The notes beneath the pieces were generated by a model that was not told the DNA's origin, ran no database searches, and saw only the letters and a list, made by a program, of their open reading frames with translations. Position numbers and translations under genes: made by a program. DNA of 64,000 bases. Origin: an uncultured Oscillospiraceae bacterium (GTDB taxonomy: Bacteria > Bacillota > Clostridia > Oscillospirales > Oscillospiraceae). Shown here piece by piece: positions 7,512 to 16,294 of the stretch; position 1 is the first letter of the stretch; each line of letters opens with the position of its first letter. The stretch spans positions 21,627-85,626 of the forward strand of contig CANQBA010000009.1 in the NCBI GenBank assembly GCA_947589545.1. The letters run 5' to 3'.

Positions 7512-8015
7512 ATGAAAAAGGTAATCGCACTGATCCTGGCCCTGATGATGATCCTGGCCCTGGCCGCCTGCGGCGGCGACAACAATCAGGAGGACAAGGA
7601 CCGCCTCACCGACGAGCAGCTCGTGGAAAAGCTCCAGGGGATCGTTGACGGCAAGACCGGCGAGCTGCCGGTGGAGACCACCTCCTTTGCCGCCCTGCAG
7701 GAGAACGGCTTTGAGACGGAGGGTCTCTTTAAGAACTGGTTCAACAACATGGACGTTCCCGCCGGCGCCAAGATCGCCGTCAACCAGCCCATGATGGGCC
7801 AGGCCCACGTGGTTCTGCTGATCCAGCCCGGCGAGGGCCAGAGCGCGAACGACCTGAAGGCCGAGCTTGACAAGAACGCCAACCCCAACTGGATGATCTG
7901 CATGACCGCCGACTCCGTGGCCTCCGCCGTCAAGGACGGCCTGGTGCTCTTCGTCATGACCTCCAGTGAGCTGGGTCTGGACGCCCAGACCTTTGTGGAC
8001 GCCTTCAACGCCTGA
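7512..8015 (+). CDS. Short lipoprotein, paralogue of the preceding gene without the repeat stalk
   Basis: A 167-residue lipoprotein starting at ATG 7512 (AAGGAG 9 bases upstream), with signal MKKVIALILALMMILALAAC; Cys20 is the lipid site. The mature domain matches the C-terminal domain of the gene before it: both have VVxLIxxxEGxxAxD, NANPxWxxCxTADSV and AVKxxLVLFVM, and both end in AFN. The two are therefore a tandem duplication that differ by presence or absence of the Thr-rich stalk. The gap between them is 40 bases. A terminator hairpin at 8039-8064 separates the pair from the MBOAT gene. Function unknown; both sit on the outer face of the membrane. Confidence 0.8.
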   Translation: MKKVIALILALMMILALAACGGDNNQEDKDRLTDEQLVEKLQGIVDGKTGELPVETTSFAALQENGFETEGLFKNWFNNMDVPAGAKIAVNQPMMGQAHVVLLIQPGEGQSANDLKAELDKNANPNWMICMTADSVASAVKDGLVLFVMTSSELGLDAQTFVDAFNA

Positions 8016-8038
8016 TTTTTACCGAATATTCGCCGTAG

Positions 8039-8064
8039 GGGCGGGTTCCAAGACCCGCCCTTTT
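8039..8064 (+). terminator. Rho-independent terminator after the lipoprotein pair
   Basis: GGGCGGGT (8039-8046) pairs with ACCCGCCC (8053-8060) around a 6-base loop and is followed by TTTT. It separates the lipoprotein pair from the acyltransferase gene, though read-through is possible since the next gene starts 36 bases later. Confidence 0.7.
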
Positions 8065-8099
8065 CGATAACTACGATTTTTAAATAGGGAGAGACGCCT

Positions 8100-9491
8100 A
8101 TGCTGTTTTCGGGAGCAACCTTCCTCTACGCCTTCCTGCCGGTGGTGTTGCTGTGCTACGCCCTCGCGCCGGGGGTCAAGGCGAAAAACTATGTCCTGCT
8201 CATCGCCTCCCTGGTCTTCTACTTCTTCGGGGAGCCGGTCTATGTGCTCTTGCTCATCTTCTCCTCCATCTCCGACTGGCTCCACAGCATCTACATCGAG
8301 AAGCACCGGGGGGAGCGCAAGGCCAAGATCGCCCTCATCTCCTCCATCGTCATCAATCTGGGGATGCTGGGTTTTTTCAAGTACACCGATTTCCTCATCG
8401 GAACGGTGAATTCCATCCTGGGCACCTCCATCCCCAAGACGGGCGTGCCCCTGCCCATCGGCATCAGCTTCTTCACCTTCCAGACCATGAGCTACACCAT
8501 CGACGTGTACCGGGGCCGCGCCCACGCGCAAAAGGATCTGGGCACCATGGCCACCTTCGTGTGCCTGTTCCCCCAGCTGATCGCCGGGCCCATCGTGCGG
8601 TATGTGGATGTGGCGGCGGAGCTGGAGACGCGCCGGCATACCCTGGAGGGCGTGGCCCAGGGCATCCGGCGCTTCGCCTTCGGCATGGGCAAAAAGGTGC
8701 TTATCGCCAACGTCATGGGGGAGCTGACACAGATTTTCCGGGACTCCGGCGACAAGTCGGTGCTGTTCTACTGGCTCTACGCCGTGGCCTATGCTTTGCA
8801 GATCTATTTCGACTTCTCCGGCTATTCGGATATGGCTATCGGCCTGGGGGCCATGTTCGGCTTCAAATTCCCGGAAAACTTCAACTACCCCTACATCTCC
8901 AAGTCCATCACCGAGTTCTGGCGGCGCTGGCACATGACCCTGGGCGGCTGGTTCCGGGACTATGTGTACATCCCCCTGGGCGGAAACCGCACCACGAAGC
9001 TCAAGTGGCTTCGGAACATCGCCGTCGTCTGGATCCTCACCGGCGCGTGGCACGGGGCGGAGTGGAATTTCGTCCTCTGGGGCGTGATGTTCGGCGTTCT
9101 GCTGATCGTCGAGAAGCTTTGGCTGGGGAAGGTGCTGGAGAAGCTCCCCGCCTTTGTCAACCACATCTATGTTCTCTTCATCGTGGTGCTGAGCTTCGTG
9201 GTGTTCAACGCCGCCGGTCTCAAGGGCGTGGTCTCCGATCTGGGCGGCCTCTTCGGCGCGGGCGGAATCCCGCTTGTAAGCTCCGAGGCCGTCTATTACC
9301 TGCGCAGCTACGCCGTGGCTATTGTTGTGGCTGTCATCGGCGCGACGCCCGTCCCCAAGCTTCTCTACAACAAGCTGACGGAGGCGCCCAAGGTGGTGCT
9401 GGAGCCGCTGGCCACGGGGGTTTTGCTGATTCTCAGCACCGCGCTCATCATCAACGGATCCTTCAACCCGTTTTTGTATTTCCGGTTTTAA
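8100..9491 (+). CDS. MBOAT-family O-acyltransferase (AlgI/DltB type)
   Basis: A 463-residue polytopic membrane protein that moves acyl (usually acetyl) groups across the membrane for O-acylation of an exported polymer. The AlgI-type landmarks are in order: LFSGATFLYAFLPV at the start, PIGISFFTFQTMSYTIDVYRG at about 120-140, QLIAGPIVRY near 160, YFDFSGYSDMAIGLG near 240, FWRRWHMTLGGWFRDYVYIP near 265-285, and LTGAWHGAEWNFVLWG with the invariant catalytic His318. AGGGAGAG provides the ribosome site. A DHHW-family partner follows after 12 bases, the standard arrangement of AlgI/AlgJ or PatA/PatB-like pairs. The polymer is unknown; no alginate or teichoic-acid genes are adjacent, so wall polysaccharide acetylation is the best inference. 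Confidence 0.9.
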   Translation: MLFSGATFLYAFLPVVLLCYALAPGVKAKNYVLLIASLVFYFFGEPVYVLLLIFSSISDWLHSIYIEKHRGERKAKIALISSIVINLGMLGFFKYTDFLIGTVNSILGTSIPKTGVPLPIGISFFTFQTMSYTIDVYRGRAHAQKDLGTMATFVCLFPQLIAGPIVRYVDVAAELETRRHTLEGVAQGIRRFAFGMGKKVLIANVMGELTQIFRDSGDKSVLFYWLYAVAYALQIYFDFSGYSDMAIGLGAMFGFKFPENFNYPYISKSITEFWRRWHMTLGGWFRDYVYIPLGGNRTTKLKWLRNIAVVWILTGAWHGAEWNFVLWGVMFGVLLIVEKLWLGKVLEKLPAFVNHIYVLFIVVLSFVVFNAAGLKGVVSDLGGLFGAGGIPLVSSEAVYYLRSYAVAIVVAVIGATPVPKLLYNKLTEAPKVVLEPLATGVLLILSTALIINGSFNPFLYFRF

Positions 9492-9503
9492 GGAGGGACG
9501 GAC

Positions 9504-10601
9504 ATGAAAAAAGCAAAATATATCGGTACCATCGCCGTGTTCGTCTGCCTCATCTTCGGTCTGGCTATCTGGCAGATCCTGCTGCCCGACCGGGACAAGA
9601 GCTATACCGAGCGGCGTGAGCTGGCCCAGGCGCCGGAGATCACCGCCAAGGCGCTCTTTAACCGGGAGTTCTCCGACGACCTGGAGTCCTATTTCCTGGA
9701 TCAGTTCCCCCTGCGGGAGGGCTTCCGCCAGGTCAACGCCGTGTACCGCTTCTACGGGATGCGGCAGCTGGACTCCAACGGCATCTTCCTGAAGGACAGC
9801 ATGGTCTTCAAGACCGAGACGGCCACCAATGAGGATCAGATCCGCTACGGCGCGTCCCTCTACAACGCGGCCATCCAGGCGTGGCTTGGCGATTGCCACG
9901 TCTACTACACCGTGGTGCCCGACAAGACGTACTTTGTCCGGGATCAGGGCTATCCCCATCTTGACTATGACAGACTCTATGCTATAATGGAGAACGACGT
10001 CCAGGGCGCTACATTTGTGGACATCCGGGACACCCTGTCCCTGGACAAATACTACCGCACGGACACCCACTGGAAACAGCCGGATCTCTTTGACACCGTC
10101 CAAAAGCTTGGCGACGCCATGGGCGTGGGCGACGCCCTCACGCCAAAGGACGCCTACACCGCCCACACCCTCTCCCCCTTCTACGGGGTCTATCTGGGGC
10201 AGGCGGCTGTGCCCATGGACACGGACGACCTTGTGTACCTCACAAGCGAATACACCGACAGCGCCAAGGTCACCGGCCCCATGTACAAGTACGACAGCGT
10301 CTACCCCACGGAGCTTTTTGAGGGAATGGACGGGTACGATGTATTTCTGGGCGGCACTCAGCCCATAATTGAGATAGAGTGCCCCAACGCCCGCACCGAC
10401 CGGGAGCTGTACATCTTCCGCGACTCCTTCGGCTCCTCCCTGGCCCCGCTGTTTACCGGGGCGTATGCCAAGATCACGGTCATCGACCTTCGGTATGTGA
10501 CCACCGCCTATCTGCCCAACTACGTTACGTTCACCCCCGGCGCGGACGTGCTCTTTGTGAACTCCACGTTGGTGCTGAACACCGCCATGATCATGAGGTG
10601 A
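9504..10601 (+). CDS. DHHW-family SGNH-like acyl-transfer partner of the MBOAT protein
   Basis: A 365-residue protein with one N-terminal membrane anchor (about 7-29, IGTIAVFVCLIFGLAIWQIL) and an extracytoplasmic domain of the DHHW / AlgJ-AlgX-like SGNH fold. The likely catalytic residues are visible: Asp187 and His189 in TDTHW (the variant of the DHHW motif) and Ser308 in FRDSFGSS. Such proteins take the acyl group delivered by the MBOAT protein and attach it to the polymer outside the cell. It lies 12 bases after the MBOAT gene with an AGGAGGG site and is followed after 7 bases by a lipoprotein gene, so the three are one transcription unit. Family assignment is firm from the motifs and pairing; the substrate is unknown. 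Confidence 0.85.
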   Translation: MKKAKYIGTIAVFVCLIFGLAIWQILLPDRDKSYTERRELAQAPEITAKALFNREFSDDLESYFLDQFPLREGFRQVNAVYRFYGMRQLDSNGIFLKDSMVFKTETATNEDQIRYGASLYNAAIQAWLGDCHVYYTVVPDKTYFVRDQGYPHLDYDRLYAIMENDVQGATFVDIRDTLSLDKYYRTDTHWKQPDLFDTVQKLGDAMGVGDALTPKDAYTAHTLSPFYGVYLGQAAVPMDTDDLVYLTSEYTDSAKVTGPMYKYDSVYPTELFEGMDGYDVFLGGTQPIIEIECPNARTDRELYIFRDSFGSSLAPLFTGAYAKITVIDLRYVTTAYLPNYVTFTPGADVLFVNSTLVLNTAMIMR

Positions 10602-10608
10602 CTTTTCC

Positions 10609-12009
10609 ATGAAGCTCTTCCGCCGCCTGCTGGCTCTGATGCTCTGCGCCCTTCTGCTTCTGTCCGCCCTGGCCGGGTGTGACCGGGACGGCAATACCAA
10701 CGATACCGGCGACACCTGCGATACCGGCACCGCCGGAGGCACCCTGCCCCCGGAGAAGGGGCCGGATCCGGAGGCGCTGGCCTCCGGCGCTCTCAAGACC
10801 ACCGTTGCCGAGCTGAAGGCCCGGATAGACGGCTCGCGTCTGGGCGCGTATCTGCGGTTTTTGGAGCGGGAGAACGTGGCGGCGGACTTTACCGTGGGCC
10901 ATCCCGACGACCTGGGCGACAACGCCGTCATCTCCGCCGGGACACTGGCTATGAACCGCACCGCCGGTACGGCGCTGATGGACTTCACCCTCTCCGGCGC
11001 GGACGGGGCGGGGGAAACCGTCTCCCTGCCCATGAAGCTCTGGTACAGCCCCGAATTTTTTGGCTTGAGCTCTCCCCTTTTCGGCAGCGACACCTTTTAC
11101 GGCGTGTCGCCCCAGAATATGGCCGCCCAGCTGGAGGGCACGGATTTCGCGGCGCTCTTCTCCCTGAACACCGAGGCCCTGGCCCAGGGCGACCGGTTCT
11201 TAGACACGCTCCCCGGCAACGTGGGCGTCCTCAAGGCGGGATTTCTGGACGGGATGCAAAGCTCCCTGCTCAGCCTGCTGGAGGGCCGGACGCTGGCGCT
11301 GGAGCCGCTGACGCTCTCCCACGGGGGGCAGACCTTTGAGGGGTACGCCGTCAGGGCCGCCCTCACCGCCCAGGAGGCCGGCCAGCTCCTGGCCGACGCG
11401 GCCAATCTCCTGCCGGAGGCCGTACTGCTCTACGGCATCGTCTCCCAGGACGAGCGGGTGCTGACCGTTTCCGAGCACCTGGACAAGCTCAGAACGGGCG
11501 CCTCCGGCGCCACGCTGGAGCTGGACGCGGCGGACGGCCGGCTTCTGGGCTTCCGTCTGGAGCTCACCCTGGAGGGCGGCACAAGTACCGTGTCCGGTAC
11601 CCTCTACGGCGACGACGACCGGAGCGTTAGCGTAGAAATACAGGATCTTCTGGACTTCACTCTGACCCTGGACAGCGATCTCCGCTTTGACATGGTGACC
11701 CACAGCGACATGCCCACCGTCACCAACATCGACTGGAAGGCCGACGGGGCGCTGGAGCTGATGGCCTACACCAACGACGTCACTGACCTGTGCCTGGACG
11801 GGACGGCCACGGTGACGGAGGACGCCCTGAGCTTCGACGGCATCTGGTTTTCCGGCGAGCGGGGCGACCGCAATCAACTGACCTTCACCGCCGGCCCCGG
11901 CGAGGCCCCCGCCGCCCCCGCCAACACCAAAAACGTGGCGGATATGAGCGCCGCGGAGCTCTATAAGCTGGTGTCGAAGCTCCTCTTTAACGGGCTGTTT
12001 GGGGAGTAA
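10609..12009 (+). CDS. Large hypothetical lipoprotein of the surface module
   Basis: A 466-residue lipoprotein: signal MKLFRRLLALMLCALLLLSA and lipobox LAGC with Cys23, then a short Asp/Thr/Gly linker. The mature part is made of many amphipathic beta strands (for example FFGLSSPLFGSDTFYGVSPQ at about 150), with no enzyme motif that I can see. It resembles the next gene: both have a PxFFG(L/V)SxP...YYG/FYG segment in the middle and an FxGLF/LLIRAY-type helical end, so the two are distant paralogues. It follows the DHHW gene by 7 bases and should be translated with it. A role in presenting or binding the modified polymer is a guess from context only. Confidence 0.75.
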   Translation: MKLFRRLLALMLCALLLLSALAGCDRDGNTNDTGDTCDTGTAGGTLPPEKGPDPEALASGALKTTVAELKARIDGSRLGAYLRFLERENVAADFTVGHPDDLGDNAVISAGTLAMNRTAGTALMDFTLSGADGAGETVSLPMKLWYSPEFFGLSSPLFGSDTFYGVSPQNMAAQLEGTDFAALFSLNTEALAQGDRFLDTLPGNVGVLKAGFLDGMQSSLLSLLEGRTLALEPLTLSHGGQTFEGYAVRAALTAQEAGQLLADAANLLPEAVLLYGIVSQDERVLTVSEHLDKLRTGASGATLELDAADGRLLGFRLELTLEGGTSTVSGTLYGDDDRSVSVEIQDLLDFTLTLDSDLRFDMVTHSDMPTVTNIDWKADGALELMAYTNDVTDLCLDGTATVTEDALSFDGIWFSGERGDRNQLTFTAGPGEAPAAPANTKNVADMSAAELYKLVSKLLFNGLFGE

Positions 12010-12011
12010 AA

Positions 12012-12096
12012 CTGTCGCCAAAGGCCTGACGGCCTTTGGCCGGCAAGGGGAACGTGCGGGGGATTTTTCCGACGCGCATGTCGCCGGAAAAAAATT
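12012..12096 (+). repeat. Dispersed intergenic element, short copy A
   Basis: An 85-base unit with two stem parts: CCAAAGGC-CTGAC-GGCCTTTGG (about 12018-12039) and TTTTTCCG...CGGAAAAAAA (about 12064-12095), joined by GCAAGGGGAACGTGCGGG. The same segments, in the same order, occur on the minus strand at 16295-16469, where about 90 extra bases separate the halves. It sits between a stop codon and a terminator, consistent with an untranslated RNA element or a non-autonomous repeat. Confidence 0.65.
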
Positions 12097-12119
12097 GAAG
12101 TTGAGTTTTTTTAATCTAT

Positions 12120-12152
12120 AACGGGGGAAGGCTTTCGCTTTCCCCCGTTTTC
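12120..12152 (+). terminator. Rho-independent terminator between the two large lipoprotein genes
   Basis: AACGGGGGAA (12120-12129) pairs with TTCCCCCGTT (12140-12149) followed by further T. It closes the 8100-12009 transcription unit just before a separate promoter. Confidence 0.7.
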
Positions 12153-12154
12153 CC

Positions 12155-12182
12155 TTGACTTTGCGGTTTTCAAGCTTATAAT
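12155..12182 (+). promoter_or_regulatory. Sigma-A promoter for the second large lipoprotein
   Basis: TTGACT (12155-12160), 16-base spacer, TATAAT (12177-12182). The start codon is 33 bases downstream of the -10 box. Confidence 0.75.
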
Positions 12183-12214
12183 GGCTGGTAGTATACGGAA
12201 AGGACGCGATAAAC

Positions 12215-13528
12215 TTGAAAACCTGTATCAACCGGCTTCTCTGCCTGACGCTGGTGTTGGCGCTGGCGCTCTCCCTGGGCGGCTGCGGGAAAATGGACGG
12301 CTTTTTGGGTGCGGCGGATCTGCTGGTCAGCGCCGCGGATATGCCCTCTCCCGAAAATGACCCGGCGGGATTTTTGCGACTCAACGCCGTCAACACCATC
12401 GAGGCGGTGAAGGCGCGTTACGCCGGCTCGCCCCTGGCGGCGCTGGCGGGGATCCGGGCCGATGCCGGCGTCCTCACCCTGACGTGGGGGGAGACCCGGG
12501 AGCGGCTCACCGCCGCCCTGACCTTTGACCGGACAGCCGGGAGGATCGGCGTGGAGGCCGCCGGCGGCGGCCTCCACGCCCGGTTGTACGCCGACCCGGA
12601 CTTTTTCGGCGTCAGCCTGCCGGAGATCGCCGGCGGGACTTACTACGGCTTCGCGCCGGCGGACGTCTACAGCCGCGCCAGCAACAGCGCCCTGGGCGGG
12701 CTTATGGGGGAGGATGTGTTGACGGCCCTGAAGGAGCTGGAGAGCCTGCTGGACGCCGCCCGATCCGCCTCGCCGCCGGATCCGAAGGAGGCGGAGAAGC
12801 GGCTGGAGAACGCTTTTGAAGAGCTTTTTTCCGCCTCCCAAGTGAACGTGGAGAGATCCGCAATCCAGTACGGAGATCAAAAAACCGACGGATATATCCT
12901 CACCGTGGACGCCGCCGGCGCGGCCGTGTCGGCCTTTCAGCAGGCGCTCCGGGAGATTTTTCCTGCTCTGACGGCCGGGCCCTCGGAAAACAGCGCGGAC
13001 GCCCCCGCCGGGTGCCGGACCGTCTTTGCCGCCAACGGCTTTCTTGTCTCCGCGACGCTGGAATTCACCGGCGGGGACGGCTCCCGGTGGGGCCTGGCGC
13101 TGGAGCTTTTCACGGAGAACGGCGAGACGCTCACCCTTACCCGCTCCGGGGAGACGGTCACGCTCATGAGCCGTCCGGTGCCCGGGGAAAACGGCTGGAG
13201 CCACACCCTCACCCTGCAAAAGGGCGGGCAAACCTCCGTGCTCACCACCGCCTATGAGAAGGACAATGTCGCTCTTTCCCTGGCAGCCCCCGAAAAAAGC
13301 TTGCGCGTCAGCGGTGAGCTTCACGTCACGGAGGACGGCTTCACCCTGGACAACGCTTCGGTCGCCTCGGGCCGTCCGGCCTCCGTCCGCCCGCTGACGG
13401 CGTCCTTTGCCGCCAGCGGTCCTGTGGAAAAGCCCACGGATACGGTGGATATCTTCTCCCTGGATGAGGCGGCCCTCTCTTCCCTGCTGATCAGGGCGTA
13501 CAAGGCGATGGAAAAAGAGGGAATTTGA
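12215..13528 (+). CDS. Hypothetical lipoprotein, paralogue of the preceding one
   Basis: A 437-residue lipoprotein with a TTG start (AAAGGA 10 bases upstream) and signal MKTCINRLLCLTLVLALALS; lipobox LGGC gives Cys24 as lipid site. The mature domain is beta-rich and shares with the preceding lipoprotein the PDFFGVSLPEI...YYGFAPADV block (about residues 129-150), a central Leu-rich helix (ALKELESLLDAA) and a C-terminal helix (LSSLLIRAYKAMEKEG). No enzymatic motif is evident. Unlike its neighbour it has its own promoter and a clear terminator at 13546-13574, so it can be made independently. Function unknown. Confidence 0.75.
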   Translation: MKTCINRLLCLTLVLALALSLGGCGKMDGFLGAADLLVSAADMPSPENDPAGFLRLNAVNTIEAVKARYAGSPLAALAGIRADAGVLTLTWGETRERLTAALTFDRTAGRIGVEAAGGGLHARLYADPDFFGVSLPEIAGGTYYGFAPADVYSRASNSALGGLMGEDVLTALKELESLLDAARSASPPDPKEAEKRLENAFEELFSASQVNVERSAIQYGDQKTDGYILTVDAAGAAVSAFQQALREIFPALTAGPSENSADAPAGCRTVFAANGFLVSATLEFTGGDGSRWGLALELFTENGETLTLTRSGETVTLMSRPVPGENGWSHTLTLQKGGQTSVLTTAYEKDNVALSLAAPEKSLRVSGELHVTEDGFTLDNASVASGRPASVRPLTASFAASGPVEKPTDTVDIFSLDEAALSSLLIRAYKAMEKEGI

Positions 13529-13545
13529 TCAACACATAAAACGCC

Positions 13546-13574
13546 ACAGGGCCGCCCGGATTGGGCGGCCCTGT
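13546..13574. terminator. Bidirectional terminator between convergent genes
   Basis: ACAGGGCCGCCC (13546-13557) pairs perfectly with GGGCGGCCCTGT (13563-13574). It lies between the stop of the plus-strand lipoprotein gene and the stop of minus-strand ydcF and can serve both. Confidence 0.65.
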
Positions 13575-13593
13575 CATATGCTTTTTCCCGTTT

Positions 13594-14355
13594 TTATCGC
13601 GTAAGCAGATACCACCAGATGGCCGGAACCTCCCGGAGGTAGTAGTTCAGCTCCAGGACGGGGTAGCCGGAGTAGGCGGCGCGGGCGGTGGTGGAGGAAT
13701 ATCCCAGATCGGCGGCCATCAGGCGGGCCCGGGCGATGTGGTAGCCGCCGGTGATAACGGTGACGTTCTCGTCCGCCGCGCCCAGCTCCGCAAGCTTTTG
13801 CCGGGAGAAGGTCAGGTTCTCCTCGGTGCTGGTGGATCGATCCTCCAGCACAAGCCGGGAGGCGTCCACGCCCCGGGCCGTGAGCCAAGCGTACATGCAT
13901 TGGGCCTCGGAGATGTCCTCCCCCGCCCCCTGGCCGCCGGAGAGCACCAGCACGGCGTCTGGGTTCTCCCCGGCGAATTTCAGCGCTGTATCCAGACGCA
14001 CCCGCAGGGCCCGGGAGGGAACCGTCCCGTTGACGCCCGCGCCCAGCACCACGGCGTACCGCTCCGGCGCCTTAATGGGGCGGGCGTTGATGCGCTCCGC
14101 CACCACATAGCCCTCGGTGACGAAGACGGCCAGAAAGCCAATGACCACGCAGACATTCAGAAAAACGCGCAGGGCGGAGGCCGCCTTTTTGTGCTTGACG
14201 GACAGCAGCCGCAGGAGCATATAGCAGAAGATCAGCGCGGCGGCGCCCCCAAAGCACACGGGCAGAAAGCGGTAGCCGATCATGGCGAACTGAAAAAACG
14301 CCGCCAAAACCAGCAAGATCACAATGGGAACCCAATAGCGGGCAAATTTTTTCAT
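13594..14355 (-). CDS. YdcF/SanA-family membrane protein (DUF218)
   Basis: A 253-residue membrane protein: three or four N-terminal hydrophobic segments (about 8-25, 30-48, 65-85), then a DUF218 domain starting at RYAVVLGAGVNG (about residue 100), with VLVLSGGQGAGEDISEA, DRSTSTEENL and VITGGYHIARA, the conserved blocks of YdcF and SanA. The family is implicated in envelope integrity and SAM binding was reported for E. coli YdcF, but the enzyme activity is unsettled. Its ATG overlaps the ABC-F stop by 4 bases, so both are in one minus-strand unit. Complete, no anomaly. Confidence 0.85.
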   Translation of the reverse strand: MKKFARYWVPIVILLVLAAFFQFAMIGYRFLPVCFGGAAALIFCYMLLRLLSVKHKKAASALRVFLNVCVVIGFLAVFVTEGYVVAERINARPIKAPERYAVVLGAGVNGTVPSRALRVRLDTALKFAGENPDAVLVLSGGQGAGEDISEAQCMYAWLTARGVDASRLVLEDRSTSTEENLTFSRQKLAELGAADENVTVITGGYHIARARLMAADLGYSSTTARAAYSGYPVLELNYYLREVPAIWWYLLTR

Positions 14356-16223
14356 TCCGATGCCTCCTCCCAGGCGCTGTAAAGCCCCTCCAGCTCCTGG
14401 GTAAGGGCCTGATGCTCCTCCGTCAGCTCCATGAGCCGCTGGTAGTCCGTGGCGGCGGCCTCCTGGGCGGCCTCGTTTTCGGCGATCCGGGCCTCGAGTC
14501 TCCCGATCTCCCGCTCCAGCTTCGCGGCGCTGGCCCCCTTGGCCGCCGGCGTCTTTTTCGGCGGCTTTTTGGGCTTCTCCGCCTTGGCGGTGACGGTCTG
14601 GGCCAGCTGCTTCTGCCGCTCCAGATACGCCCTGTACTCGTCAAAGCCCATGCGGTAGTCCCGCAGAGCGCCGTTCTCCATGGCCCAGATGCGCGTGGCG
14701 AAGCGGCTGATGAAATACCGGTCGTGGGAGACGAACAAAAGGGCCTCGGTGTAGTCGGACAGGGCCTCCTCGATCCACTCGCGGCTGGCCGCGTCCAGGT
14801 GGTTGGTGGGCTCGTCCAGGATCAAAAGGTTGATGTCCGAACGCATCAGCATACACAGCTTCAGGCGGCTCCGCTCTCCGCCGGACAGATCGCCCACCCG
14901 GGTGAAGACGCTCTCCCCCCGGAAGAGGTAGGCCGCCAGCCTGTCCCGGGCCTCCTGCTGGGTGCATTTGGCCTCGAACATCATGGCCTCCAGTACGGAG
15001 AGGTTTTCATCCTCAAAGCGCACGGTCTGGGGCAGATAGGCGGCCTTGACGGCGGGGCCCAGACGGATAAAGCCCGTGTCCGTGGGCTCCAGGCCCATGA
15101 TCATTTTCACTAAGGTGGATTTGCCCGTGCCGTTGTCGCCGATGAGGGCCACGGACTCCTTCGGCTCCATAAGAAGCTCCGTCTCGCCCAAGATCCTCCT
15201 GTCCCCAAAGGCTTTGGTGACGCCCTTGGCCACCAGCACCTCGTCGCCCCGGAACTCCGTTTGACCAAACCGGGAGCGCATCTTCGCCTCCTCTTTTGGC
15301 CTTTCCGTCACGCGCATCCGCTCGATGCGCTTTTCCATGGAGAAGGCCCGCTTGTGGAGCTTATCATTCCCCATAAAGGCCCAGAGATGCAAATCGTCCG
15401 CCGCCTTCTGGAGTTGGGCGATCTTGGCCTCCTGCTTTTCATACTGCTTCAGGCGCTCCTCGTACCGGCGCCTTTTTTCCTGCAGATAGAAGGTGTAATT
15501 CCCGCTGTAAAATTCCGGCAGGCCTTCCACGATCTCGATGACGCGGCTGACGGTCTTATCCAGAAAATACCGGTCGTGGGAGATGGCCAGGACGGTGCCC
15601 TTGAAGCGGTTAATATAGTCCTCCAGCCACTCGGCGGCGGACATATCCAGGTGGTTGGTGGGCTCGTCCAGCAGGAGGATGTCGGTGTCCTCCAGAATGA
15701 GCCGGGCCAGGTTGAGGCGGGTCTTCTCCCCGCCGGACAGCTCCGCGTAGGGCTGTTCCCGCTGGACGCGGGGGATGCCCAGGCCGTTGGCCACCGTGTC
15801 CCGAAAGCGCTCCAGCTCCCAGCCGCCCAGCCGCTGGAATTCCGCCGACAGCTTATCGTAGGCCCGGAGGGTGTCGCTGTCGGAGCCGCCGGCGGCCATT
15901 TTCTCCTCCAGCTCCTCCATTTGGCGGCCCATGCGCTCGATGCGCTTCTGGGCCTGCCGCAGGACATCCTCGCCGGTGAAGGCCTCCGGGTAAACGGGCA
16001 GCTGGCTCAGCACGCCCACCCGCTTTCCCGGCGGCGTGACCACGGCGCCCTCGTCGGCCTCCAGCGCCCCGGAGATGACGCGAAAGAGCGTGGTCTTCCC
16101 CGCCCCGTTACGGCCCAGGATGCCCACGTGCTCCCCCGCCGTCACATCAAAAGTGACGCCCTTTAAAATATCGTTGCCTTTTTCATAGGCGATGCGGATT
16201 TTTTGTACGGATAGATCGATCAT
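14352..16223 (-). CDS. ABC-F family ATPase (Uup/YdiF type)
   Basis: A 623-residue cytoplasmic protein with two ABC ATPase domains and no membrane segment. Walker A of domain one is GRNGAGKTT at 37-45, with signature LSGGEKTRLNLARL and DEPTNHLD; domain two has GDNGTGKST, LSGGERSRLKLCML and a second DEPTNHLD. The inter-domain linker is rich in charged residues, and the C-terminus (about 540-623) is Lys/Pro-rich then coiled coil, as in Uup/YdiF. ABC-F proteins act on the ribosome, in translation or antibiotic protection; no resistance signature can be claimed here. The start ATG at 16223 has no good ribosome site, and it lies just after a minus-strand terminator (16239-16262), which may point to leader regulation. 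Confidence 0.9.
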   Translation of the reverse strand: MIDLSVQKIRIAYEKGNDILKGVTFDVTAGEHVGILGRNGAGKTTLFRVISGALEADEGAVVTPPGKRVGVLSQLPVYPEAFTGEDVLRQAQKRIERMGRQMEELEEKMAAGGSDSDTLRAYDKLSAEFQRLGGWELERFRDTVANGLGIPRVQREQPYAELSGGEKTRLNLARLILEDTDILLLDEPTNHLDMSAAEWLEDYINRFKGTVLAISHDRYFLDKTVSRVIEIVEGLPEFYSGNYTFYLQEKRRRYEERLKQYEKQEAKIAQLQKAADDLHLWAFMGNDKLHKRAFSMEKRIERMRVTERPKEEAKMRSRFGQTEFRGDEVLVAKGVTKAFGDRRILGETELLMEPKESVALIGDNGTGKSTLVKMIMGLEPTDTGFIRLGPAVKAAYLPQTVRFEDENLSVLEAMMFEAKCTQQEARDRLAAYLFRGESVFTRVGDLSGGERSRLKLCMLMRSDINLLILDEPTNHLDAASREWIEEALSDYTEALLFVSHDRYFISRFATRIWAMENGALRDYRMGFDEYRAYLERQKQLAQTVTAKAEKPKKPPKKTPAAKGASAAKLEREIGRLEARIAENEAAQEAAATDYQRLMELTEEHQALTQELEGLYSAWEEASE

Positions 16224-16238
16224 AACGCAATTACACGT

Positions 16239-16262
16239 AAAAAGGCCGCCCGTCGGACAGCC
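16239..16262 (-). terminator. Minus-strand terminator hairpin immediately upstream of the ABC-F gene
   Basis: Read on the minus strand, GGCTGTCC-GAC-GGGCGGCC forms a 19-base hairpin (two G-U pairs) followed by TTTTT. It ends 15 bases before the ABC-F start codon. A leader terminator here could act as an attenuator, known for antibiotic-induced ABC-F genes, but it may also be the left end of the element described at 16239-16498. Confidence 0.6.
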
Positions 16263-16294
16263 TCAGAGTATTGACAAACCCCAAATTAAATTCT

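Noticed and set aside
8019..11093. 1024-codon minus-strand frame across the MBOAT and DHHW genes
   Set aside because: Long frames opposite GC-rich genes are common; it lacks motifs and contradicts two well-supported plus-strand genes.
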